The translations under genes were made by a program, and so were the position numbers. A model generated the notes under the pieces. The model saw nothing but the letters and a program-made list of their open reading frames with translations, searched no databases and had not been told where the DNA came from. Below, piece after piece: positions 1 to 7,994 of a stretch of DNA of 64,000 nucleotides (position 1 is the first letter of the stretch; every line of letters starts with the position of its first letter). This stretch comes from Thiohalorhabdus denitrificans (GTDB lineage Bacteria; Pseudomonadota; Gammaproteobacteria; Thiohalorhabdales; Thiohalorhabdaceae): NCBI RefSeq assembly GCF_001399755.1, contig NZ_LJCP01000007.1, forward strand, positions 248,001 to 312,000, read 5' to 3'.

Positions 1-455
1 ATCACCGGGTTCTCCGACTGGAAGTGGTTAACGATCACCAGCTCGCCGTCCGGCTTGCAGACCCGGCGCATCTCGTCCACGCAGCGCTTCGGGTTGGGCA
101 CCACGGTCACGACGTAAGCGGCCACCACCACGTCGAAGCTGTCGTCCTCGAAGGTGGTCTCCTCGGCGTCCATCACCTCCAGCAGCTTCACGTTGTCGAG
201 GTGCTCGCTCACCTTCTTCTCCCGAGCCTTCTCCAGCATGGGCTCGGAGATGTCGATGCCGTAGACCTCCACGTCGCGCGGATACAGCGGGAGGGAGAGG
301 CCCGTGCCCACGCCCATCTCCAGCACCTTCTCGCCCGGGTTCAGGTCGAGGTGGTCCAGAACCGCCTTGCGGCCGGGGTGGAAGATGGCCCCGAAAACGG
401 TGTCGTAGACGCCGGCGAGGCGCTGGTAGGCCTTTTCGACGGAGCTCAGGTCCAT
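1..455 (-). CDS. Class I SAM-dependent methyltransferase, PmtA/UbiE-like (3' end outside window)
   Basis: Open from the ATG at 455 to the window edge (151 codons visible). Glycine-rich SAM motif I VLEMGVGTG lies at residues 45-53, the acidic ribose-binding end of strand 2 is GIDIS (66-70), and VMDAEE (94-99) and DDSFDVV (104-110) fit motifs II/III. The overall pattern resembles the small soluble phosphatidylethanolamine N-methyltransferases (PmtA) that make phosphatidylcholine, and also UbiE quinone methyltransferases; the missing C-terminus prevents a choice. The ribosome site is weak (GAGAGGA, rather far upstream). No operon partner is visible. The methyltransferase fold is certain; the substrate is inferred. 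Confidence 0.8.
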   Translation of the reverse strand, partial: MDLSSVEKAYQRLAGVYDTVFGAIFHPGRKAVLDHLDLNPGEKVLEMGVGTGLSLPLYPRDVEVYGIDISEPMLEKAREKKVSEHLDNVKLLEVMDAEETTFEDDSFDVVVAAYVVTVVPNPKRCVDEMRRVCKPDGELVIVNHFQSENPV

Positions 456-686
456 GGCCGGGGAGGGTCCTCTCGTCTTGGCGGATCGGCCGGGGGCTCC
501 CCGTTCGGAACCCCCCGGCGAAAACCGTTGTACGATGCCAGATCCCGCACGATCCCGGCAAGCCGGGAAAAAGGGGACTTATAGGGGCAAGTATGGAGGG
601 CGCTGGGGGAATCCATTACAATGCCCGCCGGTGCGGCGCACCCGGCCACACCGCCCGCGAACCAGTCACGCAAAAAGGGGCCTTGC

Positions 687-1091
687 ATGCAGCGCATCCT
701 TGCCACCCTGGTCCTCGGTGCGAGCCTCCTGCTCGCCTACCCCACCGAGAGCAAGGCGGCCAGCTACGTCGCCCAGGACGTCTGGTACAGCACCCTCTAC
801 GGGGCCGCCATCGGCGGCGTCAGCGGCACCGGGGTCATGCTCCTCACCGACGACCCCCTGGGCAACACCGACTACATCGTCACCGGGGTGGGCATCGGCA
901 TCATCTCCGGCATGCTCTACGGCATCTACTCCTACGCCGCCGCGCCCAGCTACGGCGCCCTCGCCAACGTGGACGCCAGCGGCACCACCCATTACGCCAT
1001 GCCCATGCCCGAGCCCTACATCAACCGCTTCAGCGGCGGCGAGCAAGTGGAAGTGGGCGTGCGCATGGACCTGATCCGGGGGCGGTTCTAG
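687..1091 (+). CDS. Hypothetical exported glycine-rich protein
   Basis: 134 aa. The ATG at 687 is chosen over an in-frame ATG at 621 because AAAAGGGG sits just before it and because it places an N-terminal signal peptide (hydrophobic 4-17, TESKA-A cleavage-like site near 24). The mature part has two Gly/Ala/Ile-rich stretches (about 38-55 and 66-85) that could be short membrane hairpins or glycine-zipper segments, then a polar tail. It points away from the methyltransferase at 455. No family recognised. A 9-bp GC hairpin at 1101-1122 follows the stop. Confidence 0.65.
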   Translation: MQRILATLVLGASLLLAYPTESKAASYVAQDVWYSTLYGAAIGGVSGTGVMLLTDDPLGNTDYIVTGVGIGIISGMLYGIYSYAAAPSYGALANVDASGTTHYAMPMPEPYINRFSGGEQVEVGVRMDLIRGRF

Positions 1092-1100
1092 CAAGGCCCG

Positions 1101-1122
1101 CCCGCCCCCGCCTGGGGGCGGG
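1101..1122. terminator. GC hairpin after the 687-1091 gene
   Basis: Perfect inverted repeat CCCGCCCCC / GGGGGCGGG with a 4-nt loop, 9 nt after the stop codon. There is no T-run, so it is either a weak terminator or an mRNA 3' stabiliser. Confidence 0.45.
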
Positions 1123-1293
1123 TACCCGATGGGGGGAATTGGTCGGGCCCCGCGCATCCCGTAGAATTCCCCCCTCGATCCGCCACGGCGCGGACTGCTC
1201 CGCCCGGAATCCCGACCAAAATGGTCGGTCCAAAGGGGCGAACCCGAACACCCAACGGCCCGGCCGCCGGGACCGAACCCACGGAAAGCAGCC

Positions 1294-1728
1294 ATGAGCG
1301 ACGAACAAGCGACCGTAGCGGAACGATTCGAGCGCAGCGACGAGGCCCTGCGGGACTGGGAGCGCCGCATCAACGCCGGGGAAGAGGTGGACGTCTGGGA
1401 CACCACCAACGCCGGCATCGGGATCATCAAGGACCTCATCAAGGCCTACCTGGAGGTGCTCGACCGCGACTGGGAAGGCACCGAGGACGACCTCCTGGCC
1501 CTGTGGAAGGTGGCGGTGAAGAAGAACCCCAGCCTCAACACCATCCGCGACAACTGCCGCGAGCTCATCTACTACTACAACTGCGTGGACATGGACCGGC
1601 GCGACGCCCTGCCGGAGAACGCCCACAAGCAGGCCGTCCGCACCGCCCGCCACGTCTACCTCTACCTGCGCACCCGCGCCGAGGAAGCCGGCGCCCTTGA
1701 AAAGTATCAGGGACTCGGGGCAGGCTAA
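1294..1728 (+). CDS. Hypothetical soluble helical protein
   Basis: 144 aa with no signal peptide or membrane segment. Composition is charged and helix-prone, with a conserved-looking core around residues 40-110 (DTTNAGIGIIKDLIK, then an Asn/Tyr-rich stretch RELIYYYNCVD). GC-rich codon use is like the core genes. It lies between the 687-1091 gene and tRNA-Lys(TTT), with a 200-nt gap upstream and none of the usual operon partners. No family recognised; the reading frame is supported by length, composition and the absence of a better frame. Confidence 0.6.
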   Translation: MSDEQATVAERFERSDEALRDWERRINAGEEVDVWDTTNAGIGIIKDLIKAYLEVLDRDWEGTEDDLLALWKVAVKKNPSLNTIRDNCRELIYYYNCVDMDRRDALPENAHKQAVRTARHVYLYLRTRAEEAGALEKYQGLGAG

Positions 1729-1858
1729 GCCGAACCAAGCCCCCGTACGAAGTAGGGGAAACGGGCGCAAGGAGCGGGGCGAAACCGGCCGGCGAAAGGG
1801 GCGGGAATTGACCTCTGGCCAATCCCTTGGCAGACTTCTGCGCTTCTCGACGACTGTC

Positions 1859-1934
1859 GGGCCGTTAGCTCAGTTGGCAGAGCAGCTGACTTTTAATCAG
1901 CGGGTCGCAGGTTCGACTCCTGCACGGCCCACCA
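1859..1934 (+). tRNA. tRNA-Lys (anticodon TTT)
   Basis: 76 nt including encoded CCA. Acceptor GGGCCGT pairs with ACGGCCC, and the anticodon loop CTTTTAA is closed by GCTGA/TCAGC. The T arm carries GGTTCGACTCC. A good intrinsic terminator follows. A decayed mobile-DNA island begins immediately downstream, so the 3' end is a likely past integration site. Confidence 0.97.
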
Positions 1935-1944
1935 AATAAATCAA

Positions 1945-1975
1945 GGCTCTAGGCCATTTGGTCTAGGGCCTTTTT
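1945..1975 (+). terminator. Intrinsic terminator of tRNA-Lys(TTT)
   Basis: Arms GGCTCTAGGCC and GGTCTAGGGCC pair over 11 positions (with G-T pairs) around the loop ATTT, followed by TTTTT. Confidence 0.85.
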
Positions 1976-2139
1976 GTTTGTTGGTCCGAATTGGGTACGA
2001 AAATATACGAGTCCGAATGCTCGATATTGACCAATAATTCTGAAGCTTAGCGGTAGTCCCAAGGTGGTGACCTAAGGAAAGTTTAGGGTATAGTAAGGGG
2101 GTTCCTGTATATCACTTCCCAAAAACCAAGGAGGGGTAA

Positions 2140-2712
2140 ATGCGCCAACTTGCCCTTTTAGTAACTTTATTATCTCTTTCCCTTTACCCTGCAATAGCTC
2201 TATCAGGACCTTTTGGAATTGAAATGGGGATGTCGATAGATAAACTAAATACGGCTGATATGAAAAGTCAAGGGATGATTGATTTAGAAAACCCGCCAAA
2301 GCCACACCCCAAATTAAAACACTATACAGTAATGCATACGAAAGAGACTGGTGTTTGCCTTGTAAATGCATTGACAGGGCTAGTTCGTAATGACAAATAT
2401 GGAAAGGATATTAAAAGGCTATTTAAAAAGCTTAAGGGTCAATTAGAAGGAAAGTATGGGGATTTCGAGGATTTACAATATATGGATCCAGATGGGTTGT
2501 GGGATGAAAGAGATGAATGGATGATGTCAATTAATAAGGGGGAAAGGCAATATGCTTCTATAAAAGAAAACTTAAAAGGGGATATAGAATATATAGATAT
2601 GCAAGTGTTAGCTTCTGGCCCTAGTGCGGGAGCGATAAAGATAATGTATAAGTTCTCCAATTTCGAAGAGTGTGATAAAGTTATTTCTGAATCTAGTGCT
2701 TCTACATTATAG
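2140..2712 (+). CDS. AT-rich orphan secreted protein
   Basis: 190 aa. The ATG is preceded by AAGGAGGGG at ideal spacing. Residues 1-22 form a clear signal peptide (LALLVTLLSLSLYPAIALS). The mature domain begins GPFGIEMGMSIDKL, a start seen in small exported domains that bind or fold around a conserved Gly-Met segment, and contains two Cys (about 75 and 177) that could form a disulfide. Codon use is strongly AT-biased, in sharp contrast to both flanks, which indicates recent transfer. It sits between tRNA-Lys and a recombinase fragment. No function can be assigned. Confidence 0.75.
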   Translation: MRQLALLVTLLSLSLYPAIALSGPFGIEMGMSIDKLNTADMKSQGMIDLENPPKPHPKLKHYTVMHTKETGVCLVNALTGLVRNDKYGKDIKRLFKKLKGQLEGKYGDFEDLQYMDPDGLWDERDEWMMSINKGERQYASIKENLKGDIEYIDMQVLASGPSAGAIKIMYKFSNFEECDKVISESSASTL

Positions 2713-2799
2713 CAAAAAATAACCCACGTTTGGTGCGCGGGGGCGCAGCAAAAACCATGCCCCTCCCCATTTGGGGCGGCATGGTGCCCCCCGGTTAGA

Positions 2800-3090
2800 T
2801 TCCTTTGGCCTTCCCTGGTACTTCCCTTCCTGCTTCGCCTTCTCGATCCCTTGCCGCTGCCGTTCCCTCCGTTGCTCGTAATCTTTCCGGGCAATAGCCG
2901 CCATCATGTCCAGCATCATGCCGTTAATGGCGTCCTGCATTCGGGAAGTAAACTCGTCGCTAGTATCGGCTTCCTGTAAGGCCCTATGACTAGTCGGAAA
3001 ATCCAAGGCGACCACCTGTAGGCCCTTAGCCTCAATCTCCGCTCTGAGGGCTTTCCAGGCAGTCGCAGGAAGGCGAGGAAGCCTATCCAC
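2800..3090 (-). pseudogene. Serine recombinase (resolvase) fragment, both ends lost
   Basis: The reading frame begins DRLPRLPATAWKALRAEIEA and continues through GMMLDMMAAIARKDYEQRR and AKQEGKYQGRP, which is the E-helix/C-terminal part of the catalytic domain of Tn3-type resolvases and invertases. The N-terminal half with the catalytic Ser is missing, cut off by the IS481-like element. The C-terminal helix-turn-helix normally following GRP is replaced by unrelated residues that run into the preceding gene. It is therefore a non-functional relic of a larger element. Real homology spans about 2800-3090, although the frame stays open to 2707. Confidence 0.8.
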
Positions 3091-3148
3091 AGACTCAACT
3101 AGCTGTGGGGTTTAAATAGATTATCCACGGGTTTCAACCCAGTAACGC

Positions 3149-4142
3149 TGTAGGTGGGAAACTGCAGCAACCTGGGAGAAACACCGTGGACGTCCACCAA
3201 AATGCCCGGCATACGCCAGCAGGTCGAGAGGTATGGGTCCGACGCGTCCTGGAAACGGGACGTAGTTTTCGGTCGGTAGCTGCCGAAGTCGGGGTCTGCA
3301 CCAGGACCGTGCGGAAATGGGTACGGCGGTATCAGGCAGAGGGCCAGTCCGGCCTAAAGGATCGCTCCTGTAGGCCGCGCCGGAGTCCGGGGGCGACGGC
3401 TCCGGGCCGGATCTAGCGACTCGTGCGGCTGCGCCGCCTTGGCTGGACCGGCAAGCGCATTGCCCAAACCTGCGGGGTCTCTCGGGCCACGGTGTCCCGG
3501 ATTCTCCGGCTGCGGAAGCTGAGCCGGGCGCGGGACCTGGTGCCGAAGCGGCCGGCGAATCGCTATGAGCACGAAGCACCAGGCGACCTGGTGCACCTGG
3601 AAATCAAGAAGCTCGGACGCTTCGAGCGCCCCGGCCATCGGGTGACGGGGGAGCGCTAGCAGAGCTCGCCGGGCGCCGGCTGGGAGTATGTCCACGTGGC
3701 CGTGGATGATGCCTCGCGGCTTAGCTACGCGGCTGGGCAAAGCCCGATGAGCGCCAGGAGACGGCCGAGCAATTCCTTCGGGAGGCACTGGCCTATTTCC
3801 GCCGCCACGGCATCTACCACGTGCACCGGGTGTTTACGGACAATGGCAGCTGTTACCGCTCCAGGCGCTTCCGGCGGGTGTGCCGCGGCATGGGCATCCA
3901 ACAGGGCTTCACCAAGCCCTATTCGCCACAGACGAATGGCAAGGCGGAGCGCTTCATCCAGACCGCGTTGAACGAGTGGGCCTATGCTGCGGAGTACTGC
4001 TCTTCCGAACAGCAGCCGCAAACAGCTGCCCGAGTGGCTCAAGGAGTACAACTGGCTACGGCCACATGGAAGTCTGAACGATCGGCCACCAGTCAGCGTT
4101 CTGGGGTAACCGGGGACAACCTCTTGCTACAGCACACCTAGA
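3149..4142 (+). mobile_element. Decayed IS481-family insertion sequence
   Basis: A transposase relic (3186-4141) is bracketed by imperfect ends. The left end reads TGTAGGTG-N6-CTGCAGCAA starting at 3149. The right end, read inward from 4142 on the other strand, reads TAGGTG-TG-CTGTAGCAA and overlaps the transposase stop. The ends are inferred by eye, and no clear target duplication was seen. Confidence 0.6.
3186..4141 (+). pseudogene. IS481-family transposase, multiply disrupted
   Basis: Translation in pieces gives the IS481 layout: NARHTPAGREVWVRRVLETG and a helix-turn-helix (VGVCTRTVRKWVRRYQ), a second HTH (CGVSRATVSRILR), then the DDE catalytic region (HLEIKKLGRF, WEYVHVAVDDASR, VFTDNGSCYRS, TNGKAERFIQT). 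Lesions are an in-frame TAG near 3414, another TAG at 3657, a +1 shift near 3725 (PDERQETAEQFL continues in the next frame), and further shifts near 4015 and 4110. The D, D and E positions are all recognisable, but no intact protein can be made. Confidence 0.85.
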
Positions 4143-4149
4143 AACCAAG

Positions 4150-4713
4150 CTAATTCCCAGTAGAGCTTCCTAGCTCCTCCAACCGCCGGATAAGCACCCG
4201 CAAATCGCTCTCCAGGTTGCTGCGGATGGCCCAGGGGCCGATGACCGGTGGGACCCAGAATTCCGGCACCATGCGGGTGCGGAAGCGGATGCGGGTGCCT
4301 TCGGTGACCGCCGCCAGCTCCCAGCGGGTGCTGCCCGACTCGACCTCGGAGGCCTCCGGGACCACGCGGCTCTCGATAGTGCGCTGGTGGCGGGTGGTGA
4401 TCTCCTCGATGCGCTCCATCTGCCGGCAGAAGAAGGCCACGCACGATTCCAGGACGGTGCGCACCCGTTCCATGCCCCCCGCCATGCCGAGCCGTTCCGC
4501 CTCGATGATGCTGGGGTTTAGTTGCTCCAGCCGGTCGTAGTCGGTGAGCAGGGCGAAGACCCGGTCGGGGGGTGCTTCCACCACGGCCTCGAACTGCACC
4601 GTGTAGGCTCGCCCGTCCTGCTCCACGTCCAGGTGGCGGACGGTCTCGGCGGAGGCGGTGGCGACCAGGCCCAACAGGGCCAGGAGGAGGATTAGCCCGA
4701 GTGCCCTGCCCAT
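4150..4713 (-). CDS. Exported SRPBCC (START-like) domain protein
   Basis: 187 aa. Signal peptide at 1-22 (LGLILLLALLGLVATASA). The rest shows the SRPBCC/polyketide-cyclase pattern: VQFEAVVEAPPDRVFALLTDYDRLEQLNPSI at the first strand and helices, a central sheet, then WAIRSNLESDLRVLIRRLEE as the long C-terminal helix. Such domains bind hydrophobic ligands; here it would act in the periplasm. It starts shortly after the IS481 relic and is transcribed toward it. Downstream of the HAF-repeat gene (97 nt), it could share its transcript. The ligand is unknown. Confidence 0.75.
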   Translation of the reverse strand: MGRALGLILLLALLGLVATASAETVRHLDVEQDGRAYTVQFEAVVEAPPDRVFALLTDYDRLEQLNPSIIEAERLGMAGGMERVRTVLESCVAFFCRQMERIEEITTRHQRTIESRVVPEASEVESGSTRWELAAVTEGTRIRFRTRMVPEFWVPPVIGPWAIRSNLESDLRVLIRRLEELGSSTGN

Positions 4714-4809
4714 GGTCCGGCCCTCTGGCGGGAGCCCGGGAGGCCGCTTCCTCCCAGGCGGGAGGGTTCTTGGAATGAGACCACGGCGGGGGCGGCGGGT
4801 TGCCGGGGA

Positions 4810-5640
4810 TCAGCGGGCGGTGGCGCCGTTGTCCCGGGGCGTGAGCAGGTAGGAGCGCTGGGTCCCGAGCAGGCCCTTCTTCCAGCCCACGATCTGCCCG
4901 GCGCGGTTGATGTCCTGGATCCGCAGGTCGTCGAAGTAGTCGGGGCCGGGCTGGAACTGCTCCTCCACGGGGAATTCGGGCACCGCCTCCGGCGCCACCA
5001 GGGCGCCCAGCTCGTGGTCCGCCAGGAACCGGCGGATCCGCCGCTCCATCTCCCCCGGCTCCTCCTCGGGGATCTCCCCGTCATAGGGCTCCATGCCCGA
5101 ATCCTCGGTCCAGCGGAAGCCCACCTCCCGCCCCTCGGCGTCCAGCGTCCAGCCGTAGACGGTGCCGTCGTCGGTGATGCGCTCGGCGGCGCCCGCCTCC
5201 CGGGCGGCGTCCGGCAGGTCGCCGAGGTCCTGCACCGCCCCCTCGGCGTCCCATAGCACGGGGTCCCGTTCGGGCTCGTAGTCCCCGCCCCCGGAGCCCA
5301 CCGCCACGCCCTCGTTATTGATGTCCCGCACCATGGCCACGGGGTTTCCGGCCTCCCGGCCCTCGCCGCCTTTCCACTCCGGCAGGAAGGGCAGGACGGT
5401 CACCTCCTCGTCCCCCGGCTGCCAGCGCCAGGGGGCCGTCCATACCGTGCCCCGCTGGCCCACCACAGTGCCGTGGTCGTTGAGGGCCGACGCCCGGTAG
5501 TTGGAGCCGTCGGCGCCGATCTCCACCACGTCGAAGACGGGCAGCTCCCCGGCCTCCGGGGGCGGCTCGGCCCGGGCGGCGCAGGTGGCCAGGGCGAGGC
5601 AGGCGAGGGTGGTCGTGGCGGCCGTGGGGCGCCTGGGCAT
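4810..5640 (-). CDS. Secreted HAF-repeat protein
   Basis: 276 aa, start ATG at 5640 with GGGAGG before it. Signal peptide at 1-24 (ACLALATCAARA). The mature region has repeated HAF-type motifs: ALNDHGTVVGQ, INNEGVAVGSG, ITDDGTVYGWT and INRAGQIVGWK, each ending a short beta repeat as in extracellular HAF proteins of unknown role. It has no PEP-CTERM tail, unlike the larger HAF protein at 49.4 kb. It is divergent from the MFS gene at 6012. Function unknown. Confidence 0.75.
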   Translation of the reverse strand: MPRRPTAATTTLACLALATCAARAEPPPEAGELPVFDVVEIGADGSNYRASALNDHGTVVGQRGTVWTAPWRWQPGDEEVTVLPFLPEWKGGEGREAGNPVAMVRDINNEGVAVGSGGGDYEPERDPVLWDAEGAVQDLGDLPDAAREAGAAERITDDGTVYGWTLDAEGREVGFRWTEDSGMEPYDGEIPEEEPGEMERRIRRFLADHELGALVAPEAVPEFPVEEQFQPGPDYFDDLRIQDINRAGQIVGWKKGLLGTQRSYLLTPRDNGATAR

Positions 5641-6011
5641 GCGGTTGCCTCCCTTTCCGTGCCGTGGGGTTCCGGGGCGGGGCGCGCGGTCCGTCCCGCC
5701 GGTCGCTTCCCCATTGTTGGCACAGGGGACGGCCGCGGTCAGGGCCGTCCTCTTTTTTGGCGCATACCTCCAGCGAAAACAGCGTTCTGTCTGGGTTCCC
5801 GGGCCCGCCGCGCATTTTTTTGGGCGGGGCCCGGGAATTTTCGGCCCGTAAATCCTTCTTAAGGGTTTTCGGGAATTCTCCCTAGGGCATCCCCCCAGCC
5901 CTTCAGAGGGTTTTTCCGGTAGGGCCGGCCAGCCCGGTAACGGCCTGTTTCTCCGTGTACAACCGCTTGGGGCCCCGCGGGCCCGCTACCGAACCGAAAA
6001 GAGGGAAGACC
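5641..6011. other. Divergent intergenic region with two terminator-like hairpins
   Basis: Between the HAF gene (minus) and the MFS gene (plus). It contains a textbook plus-strand terminator at 5727-5758 and a second strong inverted repeat at 5796-5837 (TTCCCGGGCCC against GGGCCCGGGAA), although no plus-strand gene precedes them. No further ORF is supported. Confidence 0.5.
5727..5758 (+). terminator. Orphan intrinsic terminator
   Basis: GGACGGCC / GGCCGTCC hairpin with an 8-nt loop followed by TCTTTTTT. It is oriented to stop plus-strand transcription, but the nearest upstream gene is on the other strand. Confidence 0.6.
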
Positions 6012-7211
6012 ATGACGCATCCGCGCCTAGCGCTGCTTCTCGGCGCCACGATCGCCATTAGCCCTCTGGCCCTCGACGCCAGCCTGCCCGCTTTCCCCGC
6101 CATCGCCCATACCCTGGGTGTCTCGGTGCAGGACGTGGGCCTCACGGTGAGCATCTTCCTCCTGGGCCTGGCCCTGGGCCACCTGATCGGCGGCCCGCTG
6201 TCGGACCGCTACGGGAGGCCCAGCGTCATGTTCGGCGGGCTGGCCCTGTTCGCGGGGGGCAGCCTGGCCATCGTGGGGGCCGAGTCCTTCGCCGCGCTCC
6301 TGAGCTGGCGGATCCTCCAGGCCCTGGGGGCGGGCTTCTGCCTGGTGAGCGCCCCGGCCATCGCCCGGGACCACTCCAGCGGGCCGGAGGCCGCGCGGCT
6401 GTTCAGCCTCATCGCCCTGGTCACCTTCCTGGTGCCGGCGGTGGCGCCGCTGCTGGGCACGCTGACCCTGGAGCTCACCAGCTGGCCGGGCATCTTCGCC
6501 CTGATGGCGGCCTACGCCGTCGGCATCAAGGTGATGCTGCGCCAGACCCTGTTCCGCAGCTATCCGGTCCGGCCGGACCGCACCAAGCCGCTGCACACCC
6601 TGGTAACGGACTACCGGGTGGTGCTGCGGCACGGCACCGCCATGCGCCTGCTGTACATCCTGGCCCTGGTGTTCAGCGTCAACATGCTGTTCCTGACGCA
6701 CGCCTCCTTCGTGTTCCAGGAGTGGTTCCGGCTCTCCCCGGCCCAATTCTCCGTCATCATGGCCGCGGCGGTGGGCTCCATGGCCGGCTTCAACCTGTTC
6801 AACAGCTGGCTCCTGCGCCACTACGGCCCCGCGGCCATCCTGCGCGCCACGGTGGTTCTGCAGGCCCTGGCCACCTTCTACCTGCTGGCGGTGACCCTGG
6901 CCGGGCCGTCCCTGGAGCTGTTCCTGCCGGGCGTGCTGCTGGCGGTGGGCACCTTCGGCGCCGGCCTGCCCAACATCTTCACCCTGTTCCTGGAGTTCTT
7001 CCGGGAGATCGCGGCCACCGCCTCGGCCATGCTCGGCGCCCTGAAGTTCAGCGCCGCGGGGATCATCAGCGCCTTCTCCTCGGTGCTGGTGGGCGGCGAC
7101 CTGTGGACGGTGGTGCTGATGATGGCGGTGTGCTCCTTCGCCGCCCTGGTGCTTGTGTGGGACGCCCCGGGAGCCGTGGCCCGGACCCACGAGGCGGAAA
7201 TGGCCGCCTAG
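6012..7211 (+). CDS. MFS drug/metabolite efflux transporter, Bcr/CflA type
   Basis: 399 aa. ATG at 6012 preceded by AGAGGGAAG; the frame opens further upstream but that part is not protein-like. Twelve hydrophobic helices. The first helices (SPLALDASLPAFPAIAH) resemble Bcr/CflA proteins, motif A is GGPLSDRYGRPSVMFGG (about 62-78), and motif C-like GFCLVSAPAIARD follows in helix 5. Members export drugs, sulfonamides or cysteine by proton antiport. The gene stands alone and is divergent from the HAF gene. The substrate cannot be read from sequence. Confidence 0.85.
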   Translation: MTHPRLALLLGATIAISPLALDASLPAFPAIAHTLGVSVQDVGLTVSIFLLGLALGHLIGGPLSDRYGRPSVMFGGLALFAGGSLAIVGAESFAALLSWRILQALGAGFCLVSAPAIARDHSSGPEAARLFSLIALVTFLVPAVAPLLGTLTLELTSWPGIFALMAAYAVGIKVMLRQTLFRSYPVRPDRTKPLHTLVTDYRVVLRHGTAMRLLYILALVFSVNMLFLTHASFVFQEWFRLSPAQFSVIMAAAVGSMAGFNLFNSWLLRHYGPAAILRATVVLQALATFYLLAVTLAGPSLELFLPGVLLAVGTFGAGLPNIFTLFLEFFREIAATASAMLGALKFSAAGIISAFSSVLVGGDLWTVVLMMAVCSFAALVLVWDAPGAVARTHEAEMAA

Positions 7212-7283
7212 GCCCGCCCGGGCGCCTTCCTCCCGGCGGCCCCCCGGGGTCGGGGGGGAGGGAGCAAGAAAAGAGGGGTGTGG

Positions 7284-7316
7284 GAAAGAAAAAGGGGCGG
7301 CCCTCGGGCCGCCCCT
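7284..7316 (-). terminator. Terminator of the DUF3015 gene
   Basis: GGGGCGGCCC / GGGCCGCCCC hairpin at 7294-7315; on the minus strand it is followed by a T-rich tract (CTTTTTCTTTC). It may also slow transcription coming from the MFS gene. Confidence 0.8.
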
Positions 7317-7340
7317 GCGCCGTTCCCGGAAAGCCGGGTC

Positions 7341-7805
7341 TTAGGCGGTGGTGCGGGAGGCCGCGTCCTGCAGGCCTTCCACCACTTGGCCGGCGGTCAC
7401 CTGCTCACCGCCGTAGATGGAGGCGAAGTCGTCCTTGGCGGCCTGATAGAAGGCGGCCCGGTCGCTCTCGGGCACGTTCATCAGCTCGGCCGCGGAGGCG
7501 AGGGTCTCGCCGTTGCCGGAGGCCATGTCGGCGGCCAGCTTTTCCATGTTGGAGGACACGAAGGCGGTCAGCTTGGCGTCGGACTGCACCACGCCGTCCT
7601 GGTCGCAGCCCAGGGTGCCGGAGGTGATGCCGAAGGTCTGGTTGCCGGAGGTGCCGTTGGTGGTCACGGCGAGCACCTGCGGAATCACGCCTTCCTGGCC
7701 GTCAAAGATCATGGTGCCGACACCGCAGCCGGTGCTGTCCTTGGCCATGGCCGAAGACATGGGCAGGGCCGCGAGAACGGCGACAACGGCGGTTTTCTTC
7801 CACAT
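7341..7805 (-). CDS. DUF3015 family exported protein
   Basis: 154 aa. Signal peptide 1-21 ending SSAMA. The mature start GCGVGTMIFDGQEGVIPQVLA and the motif TSGNQTFGITSGTLGC are diagnostic of DUF3015, periplasmic proteins of unknown role. Two Cys (27 and 69) probably form a disulfide. Single gene: a terminator follows it, and a 190-nt spacer separates it from the DUF4105 gene upstream. Family assignment is firm, function unknown. Confidence 0.9.
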   Translation of the reverse strand: MWKKTAVVAVLAALPMSSAMAKDSTGCGVGTMIFDGQEGVIPQVLAVTTNGTSGNQTFGITSGTLGCDQDGVVQSDAKLTAFVSSNMEKLAADMASGNGETLASAAELMNVPESDRAAFYQAAKDDFASIYGGEQVTAGQVVEGLQDAASRTTA

Positions 7806-7937
7806 AACCCAAGTCCCCTTTTGGTTGGGTGGTCAGTTCGGGTCCGCCTTATTGGGCCCGACCTGCGGGGAAGTGTCAACCATCACAAGGGGTTGTCCCG
7901 GGACAGGGGGATTAACGGGATTTCCGGGGGGGATTGT

Positions 7938-7980
7938 CTGTCCGGAAAGGTCGAATAGTAAGTGTTCCCTTACCGGACAG
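7938..7980 (-). terminator. Inverted repeat after the DUF4105 gene
   Basis: CTGTCCGG at 7938-7945 and CCGGACAG at 7973-7980 form an 8-bp stem with a large loop, 15 nt past the DUF4105 stop codon. A T-run is lacking, so this is a weak call. Confidence 0.35.
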
Positions 7981-7994
7981 GGTCGCTCCCCCCC

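Noticed and set aside
1945-2139. Possible att site after tRNA-Lys(TTT)
   Set aside because: No second copy of the tRNA 3' end was found downstream within the island, so attachment ends cannot be defined.
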